In this document: positions 1 through 14,809 of the stretch, piece by piece
Layout: each line of letters opens with the position of its first letter
How positions within the stretch are numbered: position 1 is the first letter of the stretch
Assembly (NCBI GenBank): GCA_023333565.1
Contig: JAJKFH010000553.1
Span: forward strand, 930,001-994,000
Direction: 5' to 3'
Source: Puffinus mauretanicus
Taxonomy: Eukaryota > Chordata > Aves > Procellariiformes > Procellariidae
Length of the DNA stretch: 64,000 nucleotides
The notes under the pieces: generated by a model
Database searches by the model: none
Seen by the model: the letters and a program-made list of their open reading frames with translations, nothing else
Told to the model about the DNA's origin: nothing
Program-made: the position numbers and the translations under genes

Positions 1-187
1 TGAAACCTTTCATTTTTAATTCTATTCTTTTTTCTTGTGTTTTCGTTGTTTCTCTGGAAAGTCAGACAACTTAGGGTACACTGTAATGGAATTTAGTCTC
101 ACAGAAAGTCTTGCAGTTTTGCAAGAGGCTAAACCAATGAAAATTGGAAGCCATTATCCTTCCAATACGAGAAAATTTGTTGTCTGA

Positions 188-294
188 ATTAATGGTTGAT
201 TTCAAGGATACATGCATTAATGCAATACATCATTAATGAGATGCTAAATTACCAGCAATATTCCCATTCCTAATTAAATACTTCGGCTAATTAG
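188..294. promoter_or_regulatory. Cluster of homeodomain-type TAAT/ATTA cores (candidate distal enhancer)
   Basis: Within 107 bp there are three ATTAAT cores (188-193, 216-221, 232-237), a TAATTAAA (271-278) and a palindromic CTAATTAG (287-294). The central core sits in a perfect 12-bp palindrome, TGCATTAATGCA (213-224), which has POU/homeodomain half-site character. Such density is typical of conserved developmental enhancers, but AT-rich DNA also produces it by chance. The link to NCAM1, about 15.5 kb downstream, is inference. Confidence 0.3.
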
Positions 295-3200
295 AATGGG
301 AACATTTCACAGGCTGACGCACTGTGATGTACTGCAGAAGGTCACAGCAGAAGACAGCAGGCAATGGATTAGTGAACACAAGAACCCAGCAGGTCTGTTC
401 AGCTCAGCCACAGGGTCGTGTTGCTTCTAAAGTCAAGAAACTTGAGGTTCCTGAGCTCTCTAGTGCTTTTTTCCTACCTGTAAGTATGTAAAATAAAAGT
501 GAAAACTCTAATTATGGTCATGATGAAGACAATGAAAATTGTTATTTCTGAAGTAGCTTCCATGGCTGCCAGTCATGCCTGAGAACCAACTGCATTAGAT
601 TCGGTGTAAATAGACAGCAAAACCACGTTCCATAAAAACCCTGGGGCAATTGGATCAGAACAATACATTTCAGAAATGCAAGTATGAAATATGGGTTTTT
701 TCTGCCATGCCTCACCTGCAGTGATCATATAATGCTGGTACAAGTCATTGCAGAAGACTGACTTGGAGTTTCCCTTCTGTTCATGTGACCTTCAGGTAGT
801 ATCTTCCTGAGCAGAAAGCAAGCTGCTTTTTCCTCCAAGCAGCACATCCCCGTGCTGTAAGCTTGGAATGCTGCACTGCAGAATGGAACAGCCAGTTCCA
901 GCTGCTCTGAGTGCTACCATTGCTATTCACGGTGCATCCTACTTTATTTTCCTTTATATAATAGACATAATGCGGGAAGTGAATGCCATGGCTAGACCAC
1001 TTCAAGGGCTCTAAAGGGCTCTTTTACTGATCTGAATGTCACAAGTTTACTGTGAAAAGTTTATACTAGTCAGCCACTGAAGCAGTGAATGCTACTGGCA
1101 ACATCCTAGATGTGCAGTGAGACAGCAAGACAGACAGGCAGCCCACACAACAATCTCCTTCCTTCAGTAAACTGGTAGGAATAATATATTAATCAGTTTA
1201 CAGAACAAACTGTTTTTCTATGAGCAGCACAGTCTGAATGCACTCCTGTCCACTGGCAGCAGTGTGTTTTGAGTTGTGACCCTGTCCACTCTTGCAGGTT
1301 AGTCAGATGAAGCTCATATCGGAACAAGGGAATCTTTCTCAGACAGTGCAAAGTATTTTGGTAGTGATGTGAATGGCACATTTTGCTGCCATATGTTGAC
1401 CTGCTGTCACACGGATGGGGCTAGAGGTGTCAGCCTATAGACGAAGTAGAAACCCTGTGTTCTTACCTTACTAAGTGATTCTAATAAATTAATAACATTA
1501 AAGATCCTGTAATGTTACACATGACAAGTATATTGTTGATATAATTCTCTTGGCAAAGGCCCAAGCTAGGTAATTATCCTCTGCCTCCCTCAATTTGCTC
1601 TGCGTGGGCAGTGGTTTGAACATTTCTTCTGTGGCAATGTGTTCGAACTGTTAGCTATCGGTACCCTCACAAGCTACCCCAAAGACAAACATGGTGCCTT
1701 AAGGTTTGTTCTCTTTCCTTGTTTATAAAAACATGTTTGATTTCAAATGAGATCTTTGCTTAAAGATCAGAATTTAAGGGAGAAATACGCTGAAGCACTC
1801 ATCTGTGATTGTTTACGTCAAGCACTGACCAAACAGGCTGACAAGTGCTCTTTGTAATGCTAGAGGTGGGGAAGGGCAGCACGGCAAGTGATGCCTCTAT
1901 TCATATGTAAGCACCAATTTAAAACTAGGATATTACTCAGGTATCTACAAAGACATCCAGAATTACAAAATTATTTCTTTTCTGAGGTCAATTAAGAAGG
2001 TGAAACTCAGTCTAGATGTACAAGAGATCATAAGCCGTGCAAAAAAAAGCTAGGGCAAATGCTTGTGGCTGCATTACAAAAATATGTGGTGAGTTGTACT
2101 TTTAGCCTAAATTTCACATGAAACTCATTTCAAACTAAAATTCCAAGAGAAGGTCCTGGGATAAACTCCAGAAATTATTGCTGAAAATGATTTTTTTCTC
2201 ATGAGGTCTGAAAAGAGAGAGAGAAAAAAAATCATCTCAGCTAACAATTTTGTCATTTGGCTAATCATAAATTCAATTATTTTCCAGTTCTAGAAAGGTG
2301 TCTAAATGTCAGCTCACCACACCTAACTCTGTGTATGACCAAAATATTTAATGACAAATTAATCTCAGCTTGCAAATCAACATAGTTTAAAGATCTTCTA
2401 TCCATCTAAGGTTACAGGTGGGTATTCTGTGTTAATTAGTTAATATTTGTGTTGTTGTACTATTAAAGGCTTTTATCAGTAAACCATGTTATTAAAGACT
2501 CCAAACACCAGTCAAAATTTGGTGCCTGCAGTGTATGTATACCATAAGACAAAATCACTAAGCCACAAGATAACAGTGATAATCATCAGCAGAATGAAAA
2601 AGAATAGCCACTCAAACCCAGAGGCTTAGACATCACCTCTGAATTTCCCACTATTAGTTCTTCCGTATCATTCCTTTAATATTATCGCTTTACAGATTCT
2701 GTTGTAGTTTCATGCTCTGAGTGTAAAAGACACTGGGGACAAAGCAGTACCTCAGCAACGGGAGGACTCAGTACTTGGTACTTCAGCAACATCTGTCCAA
2801 AAATAACTTTTGGAGGGCATGCTAACTCAGAGGTAAAAATTTCTTCTCTTCTATGAATTAGTATTTATTGAAATTTTAATAAACGTTCATCTCACTGGCT
2901 ACAGGAGAATCTCACACGGCAAGAAAGTAAAGCTTACCTTGAAGGAAAAGCCTGCTTATCTCGTGCTGTTCATCCTCAACAGATTTCTTAAAATCAGGGA
3001 CTAAGAACTTCTGTATGATCAACTTTAATTTCATTTTGTGAGTCTAGTTTTTGAAGTTAATGCCATTTGTGATAAGCACTATAGCATATAAGGTCATCTG
3101 TAAATAAAATTCTACAAGTATCACAAATACATAAATAGCAAGAGTTTGATCACATGCAGGGGACCCATTTGCTAGGCTGTGGGCATGGCCTTAGTCTCGT

Positions 3201-6200
3201 TTTCAGACTGAAGAGCTGTGAACTGGAAACAGACCACAGAAATGTGAAACAGGATCTTCTGCTATTGTATTTTTCTTTTATTTGCTCAATTTGTTCTGTG
3301 ATTTATATGGAGAATGCAATTTGGAAGACTGCATTGTTGTGCTAGCAATAAGGCCACACAATGTTCTTTGACTCTCTTATACCAAGATGAATTATTTTGC
3401 AACTTTGTCCATGCTGTTAAATCATGAATTGGGGCAGTGGACAGAAAATGGACCTGTGATTAAACTGGATTTCCTGTTTTCATGTGGATTTCCAAATTTT
3501 GAAGTATTTTTGATTACATAATAGAAACTACTTTAGAAAAAAAAGCAGTAATTTATTACAAAAATATAATTTCTGAGGAAAAAAATAATTCAGATTTTAG
3601 GGGGCATAAATTCTCCTCTGAAGTCTCTCTCTCCCTCCATTCAGAGTGAGGTAAAGATAAGTGCCTGACTTTACTGCCTCAGTAAATTACGTAAACCTTG
3701 GTGAGCTGAATTCAGGCCACAAACTATGAATGACAGTATTCACCTTCTTCAAATACCACTTTCCATGATAAAGAGCAGAAATTAATTGTATAAGGAAGCT
3801 GAAAATATATTGCTATTGATGCTAAATGTCTGGATAATTTTCCAGAGTAAAGGCATGGCCTGCTTTCCGAAATAACAACTTCTGGATTAACCTGCACAAT
3901 GATAAAAGCCAAGCTGTATCTGAAAGCTCAGGCTGATGTGATCCAAAACTTGAAACTCTACAATGAAAATATTTATGCCTATACTACTTCCCCACAGCTC
4001 CTTTGACAGGTGTCTCTGTTTGACCTATTCTTGACATCTGCTTTAGAATGATATTAACCCAGCTGAAATGAATCCCACCCTTAGTGTGCTCCATTAAGGA
4101 CATTATGTTCCCCTATTTAAATGCCAGCTTTCAGTCTTGTTCTCTCCCTAATATTGCCTGGTAGTTATTGCCTCTACAGAGAAATTACGTAAAATGGTGC
4201 AACTGCTTCAGCCCATGTCTTCTGCTTTGGCACTCATCTTAGGAGAAATATGAAGAATAGCAGTTGACAAAGAAACAGCAGTTATCTGTAAAGATGGGGC
4301 AAGAACAATGCTGATAATAATGGGAGAGCAAGAATATGAGGTAAGCCAGATACTGTGAATAGTTTTAGAAGACCACCAGGCTCCTGAGCTTTTACCCAGC
4401 ACCTTAAGTGGGATTAAGGCAAAGTGAAACAAGACAATGTCAAATTTCCTGCAGCTACTCTACAAAATACTTGGTAGAAAATCTTTGGCAGTCACAGAAC
4501 CCCACTGTCCCCGACTAGAGCACCTCTACAAGGTATTTTCTTGCAGACCCCAGGGAAAAGTTTCCTTGGAGGAGTCAGTCATGCTACGGGTGTTCCTCCT
4601 GCTCTCAGCAGCAGCTGTAGAGTAGAAGCGAGTACTTTAGTGAGTCATGCAGGATTTAAAATTCCATCTTGTTTTTGAAGTCGTCAGGATCACTGTCTAC
4701 AGCAAAGGCAAAAATGTAACACTCCTTGACTTCAGTTGGTAAGCTCTTTCTTAATGACACAACTCAAGACAGATTAATCCTTCCTCACTGTTAATAGTTT
4801 TCAGATATGTTCCCTTAATAACTGGCGGGTAGAGAGGCTAAAGGGACAGACAAACAGACTGGGTTAGGAGTCAGCAGCATTCCCTTCAAACCAACAAGGC
4901 AAGCACAGAAACAATGGCAAGACTTCACTGACAGCTTCTTAGCCACAGTGCACTGTTGAAGCTGTGCTGAGAAAGGTAGCTATGCCAAAGCACAGAACAC
5001 ATCACACTACAGTAGCGTTTGTATTGTAGGCAAAATAGGAAAGGGCTTGGATGGATTTAAGTCCTCCTGAGGCTTGTCAAGCTGGACAGCCAGGCAAACT
5101 GTTGACTTAAAGCAAACCAATATAGTATAAACTATGAGGGGTGAAAGGCAACGGTAATCTCTTTTTGATTTTAGAGCTGGTTTTGAGCCTCTACCCTTTT
5201 GGAATTTTTTATATTTCTATCTTGAGGCTGGGATAATGATGTAAATAACTTCACACACCTTACACAAAGCTTGAAGAAGAGTGAGAAGAAGAGCTCTAGA
5301 ATGGAAGATGTTAATTACAGTTTAAATGTGCAATAAGTATTCTCAAGGAAGACGCACGTTCCATATGCAATGTTAAAGGTACTATAAATAAACAATTCTG
5401 CTCCCTCTGCTGAATATTTTGATCTTTACTTTGTAGCAAAAATAGGAGCTGCTGCTTGAACCAGACTAGGAGTGTTGCTTAGCAATGGGAAACGGTCAGC
5501 TCGTGCTCTGTCCAGAAGAATAAAGCAAAGCTCTCCCTTAATTCCTTAGACAATGCACAGGAGCACGAAGAAGAGTTTTGGGGAAGTTTAGGTTCCTATC
5601 TGAATAAAAAACATCACAGCAGAAATATGGAGCAATACACAAGCAGGAAAGAATGAGGGTGAAATCACCGTGCCACTAACATTACTGAGATTTTTTTTTT
5701 GTTGGCCAAAATGGCAGAAGGATTTGATCCTGGAAGTAGTGTTATGAAACAACTGGCATTTACCTTGGGTTTTCTCTGAGTGAATTGAGGCAGTTATTTT
5801 CTTTCTCCTGGTAAGACATTCCAGATTTTCTATTTTGTGGGGATTCTTCAGATTTTCTCGTTATGCAGATAGTTACTCCAACTCACAGGGAAAACAAAGA
5901 CAGAGAAAATAATCTGCTTACTGATAGCTGGATTGTACCAAAAGAGTTTGGGGAGTTCTGGCTCCTATAACAAGTCCCTGTCTTGTCCACCCCTATTTCG
6001 GGCATATCACTCAGCTGTTAGTGAATGACTGCACTGAAATCTGCAAGCAGAGTTTGACTAAAGGTTTGCAGGCTCAGGTAGATGCATCTTTGGAAAGATT
6101 GTGTGAACCTACTATTCATGTCACATATTATCCACAATGCTCTATAGTATAATACCAGGGATGCAATTGCAACGTTTTGAAAGCCAGACAGTAAATGCAG

Positions 6201-9200
6201 GTAGACTTCAACAATTTCTTTCATTTTACACAGGTCTCCAGTTAACTTTAAGGAGCAACTCAGGAACTATGTGAAGTGGGTAAGTGCTGTGGAGAACACT
6301 GGCTTAGTTGGAATTTTGATTGTGTAAATGTGGCCCTTTAGTATTTGCTACCACATGGCTGATTTGTTAATACTTTAAGCATGCGCATGTACATTTAAAG
6401 TCAAACACTGCCAAGGAAATATCAACCTGATCCCAGGCACATAGTCTTTTGGCTGTCTTCAGGATCAGAAGACTGTTTTGTGGTAGGATTATTTTAGAAA
6501 TAAAGCTTGGTCAGAAACATAAGACAGAAATCTGCAGAATTGGCAGTGTGGTTTCCTTGCCTAGCGCAACAACTTTCATAACCATTTTACCTTGTATAAA
6601 GTAAATGCTGACATCAAACTTAAGCACATTACAAATGGCTATATTTAATGGCCTGATTATGTGGACATAGCCGACTCTTAGTAATACTGTGAAAGAAATG
6701 CATTGTAGGTATTGATTGCTAGTGTAATTAGGAGTCATTTCCCCTGATATAATGCTTGTGCCAATGAAGGTTAAGATGCCCAAGGGGCTGTTTTAGGCTA
6801 AAAAAAATGGAAATAGAAAGCGAGTGTGCCCTGTAGAATGGCAATGACTTTCATTCAGAAAGCATCTTTACAGGATAGCTTGGCTTTGAGAAGAGAAGGA
6901 TTTACATCCCTTCTACTATGGAACTGAAATAATAAGAAACATAACTAAAAATGGCAAAAGAGAGCAAGATACCATACTTCCAAAGGCTTTGTAACATTAA
7001 ATACACTTGAAAGAATAAATCATGGTTTAAATTTAACTGTTGCATGAAATATGACATTTAATAGCCTTTAACACAGCTTGATCTGGTACCATCAGGACAG
7101 CTAGTATGTTCTGTGCTGCTGCTCCCCCTCAGGAATTACTTTTCACAGATAAATAACATGTCATGTGGACCCTGTTTTCTCATATGGAGTTTCACACATC
7201 TGTTCTAATTGTTCTACCAATGGAAATAAAACCTTTGACTCCGTGCATAAGACAACAAAGGATGATGGAAGATTGTCTCACAGATACTGTCAGGGAAATC
7301 AGCTAGATTGTTTACTAGGATGCTGAAAACAAGTAGTCATGCTTACAAGTGGTGATCCAATAAATACTTAAAAGCAAAACAACTTCTCAATCTAGATCAG
7401 ACTGCAGCAGATACTGTTGTAAACTAATCCCTATTGCAAAAGTCGCTACGGTGAGCACACAGTCCAGAAAAGGGTAGTGGATAGTAGGGAAGTCGGTGAG
7501 TCTGCATTCCCTTATGAGACTCCAGTTGCTCTACTGTCAGCCTCTTAATTACTCACATTATTGTAATACAGCTTTCTGCAAAGTGGATGAGGGGGAGAGG
7601 AAATAATATTTTGTTGTTCTTGCATTTAATTCCATCCTATTGCTTTCAATATTGGCCTATTGGTTAATGGTTTAAACTGAGGCTCAGGAGATGTTTTCAG
7701 TTTCCTATTGGCCACAGATTTCCTATAGGGAAGCGCAAGGCACATCACTAAATCTAATTCCTCAATATGTTTGGCTAAGGTGACTTACTTTGTTCCATCT
7801 ATTTAGACTGTGTGCTGTCCTAAGCAAGGGCTGTTTTTTACTGTGCTTTTAAAAATTACTGAGTTTGGTTCTCCTAAGCGCTCCACTAAAATAATAAGGA
7901 CTTTGGGAAACCAAATTTTATATCGGCAATCCTCACCAGGAGTAAATGAGAATGTGAAATAACAGAAAGGAGGATGTGGAATTGTACTATCTTGCCAATA
8001 CTGCTAATGGAGTGCAGTGAAATCTACACAATATGAGTTGTATTTAGGTGTAATGATATGTTTCTCTTCATGAGATTTATCAAAATAAGTTATATACCCT
8101 AGGAACAAACTGACTGCCAAATGCAGTGTCTTTCCCTGATTGTCCTACCTGACCAGGGTCTCAAAGTCTTCAAAGAGGATCCTGACTGTTAGCAAGTCTT
8201 CTCTATTTTTCCCCTCCCATAATGAGCACAGCCCTTCCCCCAAAAAAGCTAGTGCTGCTGTGCAGATGGTAGATGTCTGCAAAAGAAATGCATCATTTTA
8301 CATCATCCGGTATTGCTCATGTCATCACAACAGGCGCAGAGCCGTTTATGTGTTACCTAACAACTACCTCATTAGAGATGAAACTTCTTCTGTGAAGAGC
8401 GCTAATATCATGCATCCAAGACATCTCCCTAATCCTATTTTGATGGCTTGATTAGCATTTATGCTAGCCTAAGACCTTTTACCTATATGTGTAGATACAA
8501 ACTGCCACATCTATTAATGTGAAATACTCTATGTAACACACAACGCCCTGCAAAGGCATGAAGTGCCTGTCTAGATTCTATCATTTACTGTTCAGGAGAT
8601 TATTTAATATTATGTTAATTCTGATTGGAGATTTAAAGTACAAGAACAGCAGTGATTAAAAACTGACTTCAGAAATCAAGGAAAGATTCATCAGACAAAC
8701 CTTTGAAAATCATAATCTGGATTGAATGGGCAACAGCTGCATTAGCATGACTTGGTGATTCTCACAAGTGAATTTGCCCCCTATGTATGCTGCCAGACTG
8801 TTTATGGCAAAGATTAAAATCCTAATGTGGTGCCAAAAGATTTCACGGCTGAACTTTGACATCCCAAATGAGGCATCTACCCAGATGTGCCTGGTAGTTG
8901 CCTCAAAACAACCTGATCTGGTTCCAGGATGTTATGTATCCCACAGCCTAGATCCAGGCTTTGGTAATAAAGCAGAGGATATATTCAGTTCAAGAACAAT
9001 GATTCTGCCTCAACAGCAAGAATTTTTTTGGATCTTTTCTTTCTCACTGCATTCCAGCACCATCTTAAGACCATTATGCAAAAGTAGAAACACTATTTTC
9101 CTCATATTTTTATCCTTTCTACAATATTTTTAGAGAAATGTAAGGCTGAGAAAACACAAAATCAGAGACACAGATTCTGTTACTAGCCTTATTCTTCTAT

Positions 9201-12200
9201 GCCTTAAATCTAGTTGCAACTAAAAATGTTGAGTAAACAGGAGGTAACCCTGAAAGGCAGGAGGAAATGCTGCATGTTGTCTTAAACTATGCTCTGGGCT
9301 GATTTTTAAATGGAATTCTTCCTTTTTCTGTTTGAGTGGCTGTCTACCTGTGTTTTTTTAATGCAATTAGCATAATCCTATTTAGTCGCTTTTCAGCTAG
9401 AGGAGAGTTTAAAGCACAGTACTGCTTGAGTTGTTTCAGAGAACTTGACTTCAGAGGTTGCAATCTTTAGCTGGTGATACAACTGTACAATTTATGGAAT
9501 AGCAGAAGACAAATCCTCCTGATTACTGTTTAAGAGTAGGGTGTTAGTAATAGAAACAAAAGGGAACAGTGAAGACTCCTAGTAGAAAGCTGAAGACCCT
9601 CTTTCTGGCTGGATGGAGGGGATTTTGAGGATGAAGCTTCTTAGTGCTAAGTCTTCTAAAGGGGAAAATCCCCAGCAATTGGCAGTCTTCTCAGGCTACA
9701 GTGCAGATGGGTCTTCTCCAAAATATATGAATATGCAATGTATGCCAGTTATGAAACAATATGAAAACTGTTTGCAGGGCTATTATTGCTTCTTTAACAT
9801 TGTATTTCCTTTACACTACAATATTTTAAAATCTCTATTCTCTATGCTTTTACTTTCTCCCTCTGATGAAGACAGATGTTTACATTTTATTTATAACGTG
9901 CACCCCTCTCCACCCATTGCATTATTTGCTCTACTGTGTCACCTACTTGTACAATTTTCTTCCACAGAAATTGAAAGAATGGCAAGATTCATCTTCTGGA
10001 GCCTTGACTTGAAAGGAGCAGGTACCATTCTTGTGGTAAAGAAGAAGAGGAGTAAAGGGTTGTAAAAGACCCTTTTACGCAGTCTCTTGGACAATTTGTG
10101 TACTGTTGGGGCATGGGGGAACCTTCATTAAGTTGCTAAGTAGAGTCAACTGGTCATTCATGCTTTAGATCCACTTCTGTGGGAAAAAAATCTGTTTAGC
10201 TTGGGTGTAAATGTGAAATGGAGCTCCATGTTGATAGAATGTGGTTTCTCATAACTTTTGTGTGTGCTTGAACAATCCTGGCAGGCATATTTGTACTTTT
10301 TTAAAAAAAGGCAGATTGAGGGATGGATTTTTCCAATTAAGGTAACTGTTTATGGCTTGCTACCAAACACTTAGCCAGAGACACCCTAATGTTTTAGTCT
10401 CTTCTACTCTAATTTTGCATATACCGGTTTTACATGTGTATTACTCCACGTAATTGATGGTGAGTCTTCTAATTAACATTAGTATAAATAAAAGCAGAAC
10501 TAGAACAGCTGTTCTTTTAAAATAGCTAGGTATTAGTGATGGTTATGCTATTATTTAGTGGCACAGGGTGATGGATGTGCTTTAAATGCCTTGGCTAATC
10601 AGAATGCTTCAAATTAAAACAAATACTAGTGATAGCATGGGAAGAGTGTAAAAGAACAGACAATTCATCCTGATGTACTCTTTACAGCCCCCTTATTTTC
10701 TGTGATTCTGATCAGCTGAGAGACTTTCTCTCTTCTGAATTGAAACATCACAGTTGACTGGATAGATTAAAAAGATTAGAATGAGACATTTACTGCACAC
10801 TGTAAGCGTAATGGTTTTATACGTGGAAGCATAGACATTAAATTTCAAGTTTTAACTTCAAAGGTGGAAGATTTCTTTTATTTCCGAAATTACATGGAAA
10901 GTAACTGCCAGATAACTACTAGGAATGCCATTAGGTTGTCAATGACACTTCCACTGTGAGTCAGACTGACAGACTATTTTGATGAAGTTTCTTTGCCTGG
11001 ATATTTTCATGAGTACGTTAACAGCAGTCATGTGCATATTTTCTTAGCTCTGTGCATGGAACACTTACCCATTTGCACGGATGCGGCAAGCAAAATCCCA
11101 GAGCAAGGCAAATGCTGAGATCAATGTTGGAGTTTGTTCCAGGTATGCAGATAAAACATATATGTTTTTAAGGCCAACATTCTGAATTTCTGGACTGTAT
11201 TTTTATCTCTCAAATTCTGATGACCTCATCTTCATTCTTCTGGTTTATGACATCACCAGAAGAGCCTTAATAGTTAGTTTTGTAAACCATATTGCCTAAA
11301 GGAGGAAGGGGAGATACTAATATTTTTTTTCTTTCTTAAGACTTCCTTACAAAATAATCTGTGACAGAAAGAAGGATATTTTAAGGGACTATCTCTGCTT
11401 GTATTGCCTATCTGTGAAGAAGAATATTGATTTGAGGTGCATCTTGCATAGCGTTGTTATCCATCATAATAAATATCTACACAGAATAGAATAACAGTTT
11501 GACCAGAGAGACTATTGAAGTGCATTTGCGCTAGTGTGTGTGTGCCACTACTGTATGCCTATTTTCTGTAGCCTACAAATAAGTAATAAGTCTACTTTGT
11601 GGTTTATAAATTTGGTTCTAATGGTTCCCACAGAAAATCCCAAGTAATTCTCTGCACACTACCTCTCCTTAATGATGCTAACATAAGGGGCATGTTGATG
11701 AAAATTGTTTCTGTTGCTTTTCAATGATCAGCAACATACAACATCTGCCATTATAGCAACAGTTATTACTGTCCTGTTGCATCAGGTTTGAATCTTGGGA
11801 TTTGACCTCAGTAGCAATTTTACATTGTAAACTTTTCTTCTCAAAGGCTGACTACAAAGCATAACTGTCTTCTATGTTATTTCTTTTTAGTTTGACAGCT
11901 GAAGTTCTCTCTTGACCCCACACGATGCTTTAATGTCATAGAGAATTTCCAGTGCATCCTGTAATAATCCTGCCTCAAATACCAACCAGTGAACCCTCAT
12001 GTCAGGAAAAGGGGAATGCTGGCTATAGAGAGAGTTATTTTGCAATCTTTCTATGATGCTGAAGCTGCACCTACTCTGTGAAATGCCTGTATAGTTAAAA
12101 CTCTAGTTCACTTGTTCTCATATTTGCATAGTAGAAGTAGCATTAATTTGATAGATACCATTGCTGCTTTTAAACCTGGGAGAAAACTTGATCCAAATTT

Positions 12201-12229
12201 CCTGTTCATTTTTATGCAAAGTACCCAAT

Positions 12230-12269
12230 GAAGTCAATAATTGAAACTTGCATTTCAATTATTGATTTC
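12230..12269. repeat. Near-perfect 17-bp inverted repeat with 6-nt loop
   Basis: The left arm GAAGTCAATAATTGAAA (12230-12246) pairs with the right arm TTTCAATTATTGATTTC (12253-12269) around the loop CTTGCA. Sixteen pairs are Watson-Crick and one (12233/12266) is a G-T wobble. The innermost 13 bp are perfect. No flanking TE termini or target-site duplication were recognised. It could be a hairpin, a palindromic homeodomain/SOX-type site, or the remnant of a small inverted-repeat element. Confidence 0.85.
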
Positions 12270-12958
12270 TGTGATTTGCCCTTTTTATTTTATAGATTAA
12301 GGACAAGAAATGCATGGGCATGGCCCATAGACATCTGTTAACGGCAAAAAAAGGGGAAATGTTTTGGGTAATGTACTTAGAAGATCTCATTCAATTTGGA
12401 TATGCTTGGGACTGGTCTCTATTGGACTTTCATCATAAAAGCCACAATTTTGTTTTTAAATTACTTAGAAGCTTAAAATCAGACTAGACATTTGGTGTCT
12501 TTGCTCTGTCAAATCTTCTGAAGAGGGGGGGAAAAAAGCTCATGTTTCTGGAAGTCTGCTACAAGTGAAATGGTGCCCCCTGCTTCTCCTTTATTCTGCT
12601 CTGTCACTGAGTTGGATAGAGGTTGGCATGTTTTTTACGTTGCTGACTTCCATGTGAGTACTTCCCTTTACTTACCCTGAGAATTAATACTACTATGTCA
12701 TGGACTAAGGTGTTGCTTAATAGGAATAAAGATATACTAGATATCTCTAACACAAACAACTACTCACTCACAGTATATAATAATCCATGCGATTTGTTGT
12801 ATGGAACAGTCTTTCTTCACATATCTTTCTGTTCCAATTTTATGCAATGTCAGCTTTTGGGGAAAAGAGCTGCCTTAATTGATTTAATGTTCTGTACAAG
12901 ACTATAGTTCAACACATACAAATACTACTGTTTTGCAAGTATTTTGCTATTTTGCTGA

Positions 12959-12974
12959 TTTTTTTTTTTTTTTT
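12959..12974. repeat. T16 homopolymer run
   Basis: Sixteen consecutive T residues on the + strand. No retro-element body was recognised next to it, so it is treated as a simple repeat. Confidence 0.9.
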
Positions 12975-14809
12975 GGTAGAGATGACTGAGATTTCATAGA
13001 AAAATCTCAGTTGCAGTTTGTAAAAATGGACAGTTTCATCTTATGAGTGTTATAGCTTCCTCGTTCCATATATAATGGCCTGTGCACTCCCATGATCTCT
13101 TATTATGAATGCTACAAATGTAATTTTTACAAGGTAGCTGTCTGTCTAGATATTCTCTGCAGTGAATGGAAAGAAATAGACACTTGTGTAAGGCCTCTGG
13201 GAACTAGAACTAATTCTACAAACTATTTCTGACAGTACTAATAACAGTATGACAACTTGGTCTCTTTTCTCTGTAGAAAATGATTGGGCACTAATCTGGC
13301 TGAATGCAAAAGAGTTAGTTGCTGAGGGAGAGCTGAGAAATTCCCTAGTGCCAGAAATCCTGCTGGTGGAGCTGGTATAAAAAAAGACCACATCTCATGA
13401 AACTATGTTTTGTTATCCTCTGGGGTTACTTTTTACAGGGCAAGCTCATTGAGAAAGTTGATGGCAGAGAGGAGGGGAGATCCAAGGAGAAGCAGATGGC
13501 TTGCGACTATGTTTATCCACATTTGTCAACCAGCAGTTGAAAGGATGGAGAAACAAGGTGGGAGTCTTGCAAGACAATCTGGTTTGATGGATGATAGAGA
13601 TCCTGCCTCTCTCCTCTATAGCTACTAGTTGATTTAATCTGCTAAAGATGTGTAATAATTGATGTAAACTCAGTGTACTCTTTATGGTAAAAGGAAAAGT
13701 ATCTAATATTTGGAAATTGGCTTACTATTTTCAGGGTAAAGGATGCTGTTTCTTCTGAAGGTTTTTATCCCAAACAAATACTCTTAGTGAGAGGTTGGCT
13801 TTCTATTCCAAAATGGTCTGAGCTGAGCATCTGCCTGACCTCTTTAAAAAAAATTTAAATTAATATTGGCATCTTCCTGGATGAGTGACCTTATGTTAAG
13901 AGGAGAGATATAGAGTCCAAGAGTGCAGGTCTGCAGGATAGTGGGGATTGGTGTGAACTGGGCGAGCGATAGGGAGTCGAGTGATAGCACATGGCATGGT
14001 TGAGCAAGGTTGCTCTCTGCAGATAATCAATCCAATATGAGGCCATGGGCTAGGCAGACCAAAGGCATGTTTTCAATCACAGTGCAATAAGTAATTTTGT
14101 TTCTTTTAGAGAAGAATTTTTATAAAATGGAAAGGGGGAAGGGATTTCTCAAACAGAAAAGGATAAAATAAAAGAATATGATCTGGCCTGGAATGATCCT
14201 TTAGACCACTAACAGCAAAATACTGGAATGGATGGACTTATATTAAAATACTGTTGAAATACCGGTGTCAAATTGTATTCAAAGGGTATTGCTGCTTTAA
14301 GTAAGCTGTCTTCTGCCTAAACGGTTTCTGCTTGGCAGTTTTCTGCTAATGAAGTCTCTGTGTCATTAGAAGTCCTTACGTGTTCACAACTACTGTAGGT
14401 ATTTTGAATTTCATTTTAAAATAGCAACTACAATTAGCCAACTAAGCCAAATTATTTTGCAAAGGTCTACTTTGGTTGAAGTGCTTTTCTCTAACACTAA
14501 TGAAATGAAAACACAGACTGTAGGCTACATCTGAATGAAATAAATGCTTAAATTTTAATTTTTTTCCTGAGAACTTTCTCACCCTTAAAGGACAGATCCC
14601 TTTGTTCACAGATCCCAAAGCAAGTAAATACTATGCTCAGGTAATGAGTAAGTAATCCACATTATCTTTGCTACTGTGCCTGAGTGCCCACTGCCTCTCA
14701 GATCTTGAAGGAAGAAGAGTTGCTGCTGTGGGTGGGTGTAGACAACAAGTTGAATGACAAGATATTCTGTATATACACACAAACAAACGTGTAACTCATT
14801 ACAACAGCT

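Larger units (their letters stand above)
1..14809. other. Upstream intergenic DNA, no gene recognised
   Basis: AT-rich, CpG-poor sequence with stops scattered in all six frames. The longest open frame (9613-10065, +, 150 codons) has no recognisable domain and is within chance expectation. I see no CR1, LTR or tRNA-like sequence. In mammals the region just upstream of NCAM1 is gene-poor, which fits. Two local structures (188-294 and 12230-12269) are listed separately. Unannotated non-coding RNA or enhancers cannot be excluded by eye. Confidence 0.7.

Noticed and set aside
9613..10065. 150-codon + strand open frame upstream
   Set aside because: No recognisable domain, no promoter or splice context, and a length within chance expectation for 64 kb on two strands.
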